Assembly: GCA_024529925.1 (NCBI GenBank) | Contig: JAFEUB010000908.1 | Coordinates: 930,001 to 994,000, forward strand | From: Ophthalmolycus amberensis | Taxonomy: Eukaryota > Chordata > Actinopteri > Perciformes > Zoarcidae | Length of the DNA stretch: 64,000 bases | Reading direction: 5' to 3' | Part shown: positions 14,792 through 26,700 of the stretch, one piece after another | Numbering within the stretch: position 1 is the first letter of the stretch | Layout: each line of letters begins with the position of its first letter | Made by a program: the position numbers and the translations under genes | Notes under the pieces: model-generated | Seen by the model: the letters and a program-made list of their open reading frames with translations, nothing else | Database searches by the model: none | What the model was told of the DNA's origin: nothing

Positions 14792-17700
14792 TGTCGGCAA
14801 CTTGATTCACTTTGTCACTGTAATGTAGCAGCAGAAGTATTCAAAACCTTTCAGAACTAACAGAGCAGATAGAGCCCCATTCCTTCACACATGTAGGTTT
14901 CATGAGAGCTACACTGACTGATGAGAAAAACAGACTCTCTTATGTCGGTACTCCAGCCCACAACCAAACCGAGCCAGCTATGACCTCAGCTCTGAGAGGG
15001 AGGGAGGGATGGAGGGTGGAGAAGAGACATGCTAAATGTAGAGAAAGAGGCCGTCATCTAGGGGAGTGAGGAGCATGAGGAATGAGATCTGTGCATCATT
15101 ACCCCAACCAGCTACGAAGTGCAGCTATAAAACAAATAAACGGCCGTTCATCTCAGAGTATACAGAGACAAAGGCACACATACAGTACATGAACACAGAC
15201 ATGCACACACACACACACACACAAAATATACTGTAAGCCTGAGCCAGTAACAATAGGGATTGTTTGCTTTGGAGCCCCTGTAATACCTCCAAACATGCTA
15301 CGCTCTACCATTTCAAGATGAACATAACAGAAGCAGATGGTGAGCTGTGCTGGAGAAGGCCTTGTTTTCACTTCTCCAGGCATTCCACTACACCAGGCTC
15401 AAATATGAACTATTACAGTGTGGTAATATGCAGGAAACACTTGAACACAATGTACACTCTTGTCTTGTATTGTCATTTCTAAAGAGACCTTATGGCGGAT
15501 TTTCTTCCATTGTACTCTCATCCAATTTTGTTTTTGATCCTCTCAAGGAACACATTTCATTTTACTCGTCCATTGTCATACAAACAAACCTATGAGAATG
15601 TATTTTGAGTGCCAGAACCAATATCCATTTCTCATAAACCCTGTTCACTTCACCATCGCCTCTCTCTCCATATATCCTGTTGATATCTCACCATCATTAC
15701 TACTCTAAATTCATTATTCTGACCCCCGTCTCCTACAACACATATTTCTTCCCCTCCTACTTTAAATCCTGTAGCACAACATACCTCTTCACAAACCAGA
15801 GCAATATCTCATCCTCATCCTTTTCCCCTCAACTATACCCTCTGTGTCTCTCTGATCTTGTGGGCTCATGGGTCATTTATTCATTCCATCTTTGCCAGCG
15901 GGGGAGATATAAGAGATTTGTGGTTATGCATGCTGTTGCGATATAATAAACTGCAAATGAAGAGAAAGATATGAGAAAATGGATGAGAGGCTGGGAGCTC
16001 CCACCAGAATTCACTGCCCAGATCAAGCTCTCCATCAGGTCCATATTTTGTCCCTGTTTGCCTTTTGCTCTCCCACAGATTGCACACACATCCCCAGTGG
16101 GTCCCACCAACTCTCATGTACGGCATTTGACCTGTGATTTTAACAACGCAGCCTTCTGAATGTTTACGTCATGCTCTAACGTCGTTCAGATTTTCACTAC
16201 ATCTACCTTTCCACAAGCTTCCTTCTGTTCATTTCATTTTACATCATATGTTTTCTTCTCTCCCCTCCCCCATCAGCCCCCCAACTTCTTGCTCTTGACT
16301 CAAAGCTGACCTGGGCTCAGTGCTATTTTTAGTTTCCCTGTCTACCTCTCTGGCTGTCTTGGAGTGGGGAGCTCGGAGACGTCCCCACGGTGCTCATTTC
16401 CTCTCGCCAAACATGGGCAAAAAAAGTCCAGCCAGACTCGACTGCTGAAAAAGTCCCCCCCCCCCCAGTCCGGCATGTTACTCATATAGTGTTCATGTGG
16501 TGCACGCATTCCTCCGTCCGTCTGCAGACACATGTGGAGGTTTATGGGTAAAGGTGGAGAAATGTGAATAAGAGAGAGGAAGTGACGGAATGAGAGTGTA
16601 AGTGGAGAATAAGAAAAGGAGAGAATGGCACTACATGTCTACAGCACCTGTGTGTTCGAAGGCGATGCATCACTGTGACTGAATAACGTGGCATGCTAAG
16701 CCACAGGCACATTTGAATTGTAATGTGGTGAAAGATGCTGCTAGGGAGCACACATTTACATAAAACAAGTTTAAGTTTTATGCTGTTCTAGTTAAGAAAT
16801 CCTTACACAAGGCATGAAGACTGTCCAACATCACATCCCACAATCCTCCAGTACTTAACACTGCAGTGACCCATCAGTGTTTCTCTCTTTGGCCCCTCAT
16901 TTAGTGGTGAAGCGTGGATGTCAAAATGGTGTAGACTGCTGCTGAAGGTTGGTGCTCATATCAACGCCTCTGTACTTATTAAATATCCCATTCAGAGAAA
17001 GAGTGCCGGAAAAAAACCTAAGATATGTGATAGAGTCTCTAGAAAACCAGTAAGAAGAGACGACATTTGCAAAGAAAACATAGAAGGCAAAAGAACACAA
17101 AAAGGGATAGTCCTGGTTCTCAAACTCATGGCCTGCTGCAGAGGATTCAGTCAGGTGCCCTGCAGAGAGTGGGCTGCAACAACTGTAATCCCCACAGACC
17201 AAGCAAGAGGGCCCCTTAATACGAGCTGCTGAGCAGGGGGGGGATTTCAACTCGGCACTTAAGTCTCCTAAAGAACATCTTAAAATGATATTAGTGAATT
17301 GATAGTTCTCTATGCTTGCCTTAAATGAAATGCATGTTGGTTATTAATTCAACAAAGAAATGTAATTTACATTTGAATGTACTGTATAGTTCATTGTAAA
17401 CCAATGCTGATGTGCTGATAAAGCCACAGGGCATGAAGCAGACAGGCACCAAAGACATAGCTATGGGGATGTTTGTGGAACTCCCTGAATGATATGGGGT
17501 GAAGTCACATATGAATAAGCCAAATATCCTCAAGCAGTATGTGGTTGATAAAGTCAGGCGTACTCTCCCTTTGCTGTCATTTCAACTGACAGACCAGACA
17601 ATACTTAACATGCCCCTCTCCCACTGAGATGGACTCCAGAGCAAACAAGGTGATGCAAAAAAAAACGACTTGCTTTGCATGTTTCAAATACCTTTAAAAA

Positions 17701-20700
17701 CGTTGAGAGTTGAACTGAAGGATGTTGAGACATGTTGGAGTAAAGTGACCTCATGTTAGTCCAAAATTACAACTGTTTTTTTTTTCCTAAAGTGTTGTGT
17801 CCTTTACCGTCTTGTTTTCTGTACTCATGCAAAAACTAGTAAACTCTAAAATGATCAGTTTCTACATGCATGGATTGAAGATGAAAACTTTGCCATGAAA
17901 ATATTTCTTAGCTTTTATTTTTTTGCATTGATGGGCTAATGTTAATACTGTTGATAAATCATGTTTGACTTCCCTTTTAACAACATCCATGGAAGTCAAT
18001 TAGAAGAATAAGTTGGCTGCCTGTTTAAGAGTACTTACTCAGATCCACCCACTGAGTAACACTGACTGATCTGTAGAGTATTTGACTGGGTGGAGGACAC
18101 AGCAGAGTCCCCTGGAGACTATTACAGACCACTGCAGCTATTTAGCCTGGAGGGAATGGTAAATAGTGGGAGAAATGACAGAGGCAACGGAGAACAAAAT
18201 GACAAGAAAGAACAGAAAATGTAGCTAAAATAAACAAAAACATGGGTACAAAGTCAAACAACAGAGTGCATACAATATCAATCAGTGGGGGTGATGTAGC
18301 AGGGGGCAGTGGGAGGGACTGAATGGAATGCTGCTGACAGGAGGAGGGTAGGGAGGAAAATGTCTGTTCTCAGCAAAACACAGAGCCAGCGAAGTTTAGA
18401 ATATGACAAACTAAACAAATAAGTAATTAAATCAGTGCCAAGGACCAGAGAGAGAAAACAGCCTTGTCTGTGCTGAGGCAGATGGAAAAGAGTGGGGGAT
18501 GGACAAAGAGAGACAAAAGCATGCTGCTGTAGATGTTAATTCAAAAATGTACCAAAAAAACAGCAAATACAGAAAAAACACATCTGTAATACTTAGACTG
18601 GGGCATGAGACAGAAGAACAGCAGTGAACACTGTCATCAGGTGATGAACTGCGTGTAGTGGTGGAATGCATGAACAACAGTTGGTCTTGTGTTACAGCTA
18701 TGAGTTAATTCCACAGATAACAATAACCAGTCATTGTGCAGCACATATACTAATGACTTTGCCACCACATTTATCTCTGTGTAACATAACCACCATCAAC
18801 AGTGTGTGTGTGTGTGTGTTGTGTGTGTGTGTGTGTCAGAGTGACACAGAACGTGAAAGCAATACATATTCCCGCACCTGGAGTGCCCCGCTAATTATGA
18901 CACATTGGAAAGGCTGAAGCTTGGAGCAGCTCAGTCGCACTGGTTTTTAAAGAGATTCACAGAAATCACATCTTTCCTTCTCAAAGCTGTAGGACCTATA
19001 CGAATTCAGCAAGAGGAAACAGTCTAGACTTCCCCTGTTGTGTGTTACATACTCTATGCAAGTGCTGATAACAGAGAGGAAGCTGGTGTGTTTTACACTC
19101 AAAGGTACAACTCAGTTCAAACTGAACTCAGCTCTACCGCAACACGACACTAAATACGTATAGTAGTAGATCAAACAGTTAGTTTACAAGTTAGTTTAAA
19201 AAAACTATTTTATTTATTATTACCAAATGTATAATAAAAGTTTTTTTGAATTAAGACTATGTAGAACTGACACTCTTCAGTGTGTACCTGCATGCGCAAA
19301 TACTGTGCAATAAAAGAGATATACTGTCTCACTCAAACATGCAGGTAAAGTAAGAAGACAGCAGCAGTGAAATCTATGTTTAGGTTTAATAGAAAATGGG
19401 TACATGCAGTTCAATGTCATGAGGGCATGTGCTGAAGAGTGATGGTGCACGTGGAGAGGGAGTATACCGACCTATTCAGGTTAGAGAAAAGCCACTCAAA
19501 GATATGGGTTCACACTGGGGAAAACGATGAAAAGCAACAGGGGATGTAGATAGGTATAAATGGGTAGACTAAGAGGGGCGCATTTAACAATGGCGCACAA
19601 TGGGAAACAGCCAGATAGTATTGGACGTTTCCAAGGGGGCAGAAGAGTATGTGGTTATTGGACGAAAGTGTCTAGATGGGCGTATTACAGGGATCTCTAT
19701 GGGGTAAATTGTTATGACTCTTACAGGGTGGTAAATCGCTTGTTCAGAGAGCTACAGGAGAGTGGGTGGCAAAATAATTCCCTTTCCTACACTGACATGG
19801 GAAGGAGTAAAGGAGGATAAAGGGAGATGTGGTGAGGAATGAGTGACGATGAAACCTCTAAAATTGTGTTCCACTGGGATCACTCTGGCATTTCCTGTGC
19901 ATGCTGTCCCGTACTGCTTACACACACAATAACACATACGCACAAACACACACACACACACAAACAGGAAAAGACTCATATCACAGTCATTATCAGTTAA
20001 TTAAAAACATGATGGCATCTTATCGAGAACCATTTCCTTCCGTAAAACAAACTAAACTCTCTCAAGTATCACATACCCACTCAGAACTCATTTGGCCTGT
20101 CTTCTCTGGTGCCTCTCTCAGTGCTTTGATCTCCCTCTCATTCCGCTTCACCTGCCCTCTCATATTTCCCTTCGCTTCACTCTGTCACTTCTCCAGCTGC
20201 AGACATTCTGCTTTTCAGCAACCTCCGGACAAAGGCCATCCCGCTGAACTGAAATTATTTCTCTTTCCTCTCACGCGTTGTCCTTTTGTCATCTCGTTAC
20301 TCCTCTGTATTTCTTACCAAGTGTCCCTTGGCACCCCTTTCCCAGCCTCTTCAATCCCTCTCCACTCATGTCCCCCCGCTTCATTCAGTCTCTCTTAACA
20401 AACAAACTAGTTTTCCCACCAGGGTCGTCAGGACAACAGAGCCTCCAGACTCTCATCACCCACCCACCATCCACCATCCGCCACCAGCAAGTGAACAAAC
20501 AAGACAAGAACAAGTAAAGTGGAGTTCCCAGTCAAGGCCCTGCAGTGAGACTTTGCAAGACACTAATAGTTGACCATAAGAATGTCCTGATTACAACCAC
20601 GGTCCTCCTTTGTCACCATGGTGAAGAGGGAGAAATAGTTTAAGCAAAGGGTGATGCAAAGGGTGATGATACCTCACAGCGCCAGTGAAGCTATGGGAGT

Positions 20701-23700
20701 GAGAGAGGGACGCGTCATTGTTGATGTGGCTCAGTGTCGTTCTTGTGTGTTTATATTTCCGCATGTGTCGATGAACACTTGCGTAAAATATGTGTGAAAG
20801 TGTCACTGCGAGTGTCGGATGATCTCATCACTGTAATTAAGAGCAAAATAACAATTATGTTATTGTCTGTCAACAGATTTGTGACTATCAGACACACAGA
20901 CACTACAAGTGTGTTGTGCTTGGCACGCTCACAAAAAGACAAGACGCAGCAACACAGAACATGACGAGATGTTTCGGTTACGCCTTTCACAACATTAATG
21001 CAGGCTAAAGATGCCAGAGAGGAGCGACTTAAGAACACATCCTAACTTTTACAGGAAGTAGAGCATTTTCTAGATATCACATATTTGGTTAACTTCTGGA
21101 AATAAGACAACACACCTGAAATCTCTCCCACAAGAATCTTTAAGAGGTTATCCTCATCTGGCCCGATTCTAAGACCATCTTTTCCCGAGTATATTCTTTA
21201 GCAATTAGACACCTGTGTGGGAGCTACTCTGGAGGATGTGGGAGCTACACAGGAGAACATTGTGTCTCTCTACCTCCTGCTTGGGCAATTGAACCGTGGA
21301 AACAATATTAAGACAGGTCGGTCACTCTCATATGTGCAATGCTAGAATATGAGTTGCATTGTACCTGAGTGCCAAATGCTTGGTTTCCAAAATGATATAT
21401 TTAGCAAACTCTGCAGTTCAGACACAAGTAAATATCAGCACAGGAATCTATTCCTACTATATCATTTTGTTGCTCAGACGTCCCCTAAATGTACCTCATC
21501 TGGGCTTTGAAAACACACACACACACACACACACCATATTCATTGTCTTGCCAAAGTTTGAAGACACACTAAAATACAGATGTTTTTAGACAGATATCTG
21601 ACACACCCTTGGAAACACCACTCTGTATGTTGCACTCAAGGCCCATGAGTTAAATTAAACAAGCAATTCACCTCAACCCAGCTTCTATTTTTCATAGCAT
21701 TTGCGTGAACAATTCATCTGGTTTCACAAACACAGCCACAGTTTCAGCCTTGATCTTGAACTGCAAAAGGGAAACAATACCATATTTGTTGAGCTCACTG
21801 CTGTGGGCATATAAAGGACAGATTTCCAGTGGAAACAATGTGCAGAGGGTATCTGGATTAAGGTCAACTGCTCTGAGGCACTTGAATGAACAAAAGGAGG
21901 ATTTGACAGAAAGGTCACGTGTTAGGACGACTTGACAAAATACTTATTGGTTATTGTTCACAGAAATCTTAATATACAACCTTTAATGTAATAAAAACAA
22001 ATATGCCACACCTGCTAGATATTACATCGTTTTCAGGGTAGCGGCTCTTTTGTGTTGATCTTCAAGTTATTTTGTTACCAATAGAAAATTGACACCGAGA
22101 AGAATAACAGCACCGGCGTGCCACCAAGTCATGAAACATTAATTACCAACCTTTTGCATCTTCTGTGGGGCAATTACAAGTCACACTTCAATCAACACAG
22201 TATCAATTTGTGGTTATGCACCCGACAGTTTGCATGCTAAGGAGCCCAAACATACAGAGACACACACACACATACAGTATAACCTTCTGCAGTCAGGTCT
22301 CATCATGACTGAGACCTACCATTACCCTGCAGCTTCATCTTAGACCCCAAATGAACCTAAACAACGTTTAAAGGAGTAGTAAGCAGTTGTTTGGTGATTA
22401 CTGTTAGGAACAGTCTCTAAAGAGATACATATAACAGCCATTATAGCCATCATTGTTGTCATCATCTTCCAACATGCCACCCACAGACACGCTCACACAA
22501 GCAGCTAGGTAAGCTGAGGGTACTCTTCACAGTCCTGCTTTCAGGTGCAAACCCTCTATCTTTGAAATGGGCACTATGTTGGTGGTATGCAATAGCTTTT
22601 AAAAAACTTTTATTTAACCAGGATATGTCTGTGCCCCAATGGGACACTTACATGCATCATTTCTGCCCTAATCTCACACTAGAAGCACTTGAATGGCCCA
22701 AGCACCACTCTGGTGAGCCCAAGTCAGTGCTCGAGTGCCCCATTGTCCAGCCAACTAAAGCCCCCTCTGGTCAAGCAAAGTTCCCGTCCTCCTAGCTTTT
22801 GCAACGGTGGTGTGACCTGAGAGTAAAATGTGTCGTAATCCTGAATCCTTTGTGATAATCACTGCTGCCCCTTACAGAGTCTGTGAACACCATGGTGTGA
22901 AAGGAAGCCCCAGTATCTGATGTTAGGGCCCGTGAATTATTTCAACTGAAATACACCAAAACTGGTGTTTTTGCCGGGTTTTAGCAGCAAACATATTGTG
23001 ATAAGTGATAGGAATGCAAGCCTCTTTGGAAACCAAAGGAGATCTATGCCTCACAAACATCTACTGCAAAGTATTACACAAGAAGCAGAGATAGAGAGAA
23101 AGACAGGGCGACAAAGAGAGATAGTGGACTGGGCATTGGTCCAGTGTAACTGCCCTTTGACTTCCCATGAACTTTAACGCTATTCATATCAAGAATCAAT
23201 CAAACATGTCCTTTTATCATTTAGCCTGATAAACACTATGTGCTGCCTTTGAAGCCGTATCCTGAACAGCAAGAGGAAACCAACCAGACTGCTTGTTTTT
23301 TGTCTGCGGGATTTCACAGTGAGGTGATCAGAAGGATTTGTTTCAACACAGAACGGTATGACAACCTTGACAAGGCTGGATAAGGATCACACAACATGTT
23401 TATGTGTCAACAGCTAATATGTCAGTCAGTCTCTTTCTGGCAGGTGGGTGTTTGTGGATAATTAAGGAACTAAATAAAAAGCAGAACAAGAGCAAGGAAG
23501 TTCAGGCAGTGTGCAACTTCTCGATAACAGTGCGATGATAATGGTTGTTTATCTTTACGAAGAACATAACTGACTTGCTGCTGAGTCAGGACACACTGTA
23601 CACCTTTACACAAGCAGGAGCACTTAATGCATGTGCATCTACACACAATGCCAGCCCTGCGTTTTACCTCCCTCCCATCCTCTCCCCACAACCACAGGTG

Positions 23701-26700
23701 TCTTCCAAGTAGCGAGTAACTTTAGACGCAGGAACTCTTTAGGTCTTGGTTAATCATGCATGAGCCTGTGGAAATTCTGGCGAGTAGCAGCAGCGCAAAC
23801 ACCCCGGGCCGATGCTGAAATAAAGGCTCCTCCATTTATCAACGGGAGAGTCGCTTCACAGGATATCAGAGGCCTGGCAAGGAGAGGTTGTTGCTTATTA
23901 AATTTAAATGGGTAAGAGTGATTATTGAAGTTTCCCAGAGACAGTCAAAATCAAAGAAAAGATAAATGGTAAATAAATAAAGTGGATTGAATAACATGTT
24001 GTGTTATACTGGAGGACAGCTACAAAAGAACAACGCCTTGGATACCATTCCCGTTACTGAAATAAAGTGGATGTCTTTAAAACGTAAGTGGTGCCAGAGG
24101 TGAATATATATTTCAAAACAATGCTAAAACTGAAACTGAATCCTGGAATTCCATGCCCATTTGGTGACTTAGGGTTAGGGGTTATAACTTTGCAGCTACC
24201 GTTCTGCCAAAAAATGGTCACAAGTGAAGGCTTTACGTCACTCAACAGTAAGTACTTCTTAACTTCTTGGGAAATTCTTGGATTTTTTCAATTTTTGTGG
24301 AACTGACTAACAGGCAAAGCTAAATCCGGGACAGTAAAAAACACCACCCTAAAACGGGTTTCAGCAATCTCTGAAAAAAATAACATTACAATATATACTT
24401 CCTTAACAATATAAAAATACAATCTGTAATGTCACAATCTTAGCATGTTGTTTCCTCTATGGACATATGGTTACAATACACTTCATTCATACATCCCGGA
24501 ATGGAGAAAGGGTGTTTCTGTCTAAACTGAATCATTTCGTTACTACAATACTTTATGCGTCACTAACTGTAATAATCCCTGCTAGAGGACATGGTGAAAC
24601 ACTGAAACACAGCATCAAAGTGTGGACAGCAAGAAAGAGGTTTATGAATAAGAAGGTGTGTTCAAAGTCACCAGGGCCCACAAATGTCTGGATACAGCCC
24701 ACACCCAAGTCTGACGAATACGAGGTCAAACTGCTCCACAACTCAAAAAGGAATCTGATCAGTTTGCACCGCTGAAACAATGCTGTAAACATTTCTCGAA
24801 ACTGACCTCTCCCACCTCTTTCTCATGCTTGGCGAAGCAGGTGCCGCACTCTATTTGATACTCCACAGGAAGACACTCTGATAGCGCATGCTGCTTTGGT
24901 CTTATTTACCGAGCTGAAATGTGCAGAACACAAACCACTCACTGAGGTATTGGATTGGATTGTATAAAACATTTTTGAGTTTGTGCTAGAACAATGTGTA
25001 CACATCATTTCGTACAAAATTAAAAGCAAAAAGCTCATGTGGTGCCTCTAGTTCTAACCAATGATAGCAATGGAGACGCCAACATCTACATAGGTTCGGG
25101 AAACGGTATGCAATAATTCACGAGAGGAGTTGGTATTGAACGACTGAAAGTTGTATTGCTTTACAGCAATAACAAAACATAATATAAAATAGAGCTCTTT
25201 AAAGTATCAAATAAAATGGGGGAAAAACAAAGAATAAGTCCTCTTTAAATGGAAAGCATCAATGAATGCTTACCATTTACATTTTACATTTAGGAGTTTG
25301 AGATCCAAAGAGTTCCTTGTCCTTGTGGGTGTACTACTATGATGACTATTTATATCCTGATAGAGCTAAAAGTATGTACGTGTTCTTATCTGGTGTCTCA
25401 CGAATCAAGCTAGTCAGATGTCTTCTGTGGGCAGATTCTACGATCGGCCACACAGTCAGGGCTGGGCTCACCATCACGGAGTCCTCCGGATTCTATCTAT
25501 TAGTTAAAAAAAAAAAACCTAAGCTGATAGTGCAGAGTAATAAGATATTCTGTTATCTGTTTCTAACACGAGACCTCATTAACTTATTTTCTTCATTTTG
25601 AATATCCTCTAATGTACAACCAATAATCAAGGATATACTTCTATAACAATGAGATAAACTACAATATATATACTGTATATATATAGCAACAAGTACGGAA
25701 AAATGATTTACTATTACGTAACATATTTCTTTTTAGTCCTTTTATACATAATTCATACATAATATATTTCCCCTCAAACATTAACAAATATTAATGGAAT
25801 TATTACTACTAACTTACTTGACATGTAACATTATATTTGAATGACCAAAATGTGCGTGATCACAATGTAACAGTAGTTGTATTACAAACCATTAAAATGT
25901 GTTAAACCGAATAGAACTGAACGGCTTTAATGTCAACAGAATAAGTGCAATGCAACTTTAATGCTTCACCAGCTATTAGCTGTTCCACTAGCCAAGCGTT
26001 AGCTACATAGACTGTAGAATTAAACGTTAGTTAGCGAGTGCTAGCAATTAGTGTCAGCTAGCGATTAGCTATATCTAGTGGATAGCGTTTGCGATCTTTT
26101 TACAACATTACAATGAAACAGTATGCACCAGAGTGGCATGACTCCTTGTTTTTTAATAAAAAGGTAACGTTATCAGACATAGAACGGAAAGTGTGGTGTT
26201 ACATTAGCTCCCTGAACAACTGCTTACATCAGACTAGACATTTCTCACAATGGCTACCAACAACTATCAAAGAAATATGCGCTTCACTAACTGGAGTTTC
26301 AAACACTAATAACTCAACAGGCATTGTGTCCCTCACGTTCACAGCGAGGATTCTGATAAGAGAACAACTTATTAGTGTTGACAAACGGCAATAGTCATAA
26401 CAAAATACGTGGCCTTTTACCAAGAATGTTCTTCGGTTTGCTAAGTTCACGGGAAAGACTTACAGTGGAAATGAAAATGGCCGCACGCTGTGCCCTCTAT
26501 CAATTGTGCAGGCGCCCAGCTCGGGAACAACATGCTACGCTTCTAAATGACAAATGAGTTGTAGTAGCCATATATTCATAAGCGTTACACCCATATGAAA
26601 GCTGTCAACATAGTTGCATAGAAATATTTCCATTTGTCAATGACAAGTTTGACCTTACCAAAAGTTCCTATCTGATTTATTTTGGTGTAAACTAGACATA

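Noticed and set aside
19560..19820. 86-residue plus-strand open frame with many Arg and Gly
   Set aside because: No homology recognised, no splice partner, and it lies in the middle of a long intron.
20030..20400. Ser/Phe-rich plus-strand open frame of 165 residues
   Set aside because: It is built from a pyrimidine-rich intronic stretch with a CA repeat and has no domain or conserved motif.
25960..26100. GTTAGCTAGC-type words resembling fish promoter regions
   Set aside because: No exon or CpG cluster accompanies them inside intron 1; such AT/GC mixed words recur in repeats.
26460..26557. MAARCALYQLCRRPAREQ, looking like a mitochondrial leader
   Set aside because: It stops after 26 codons without a usable donor and there is no following exon.
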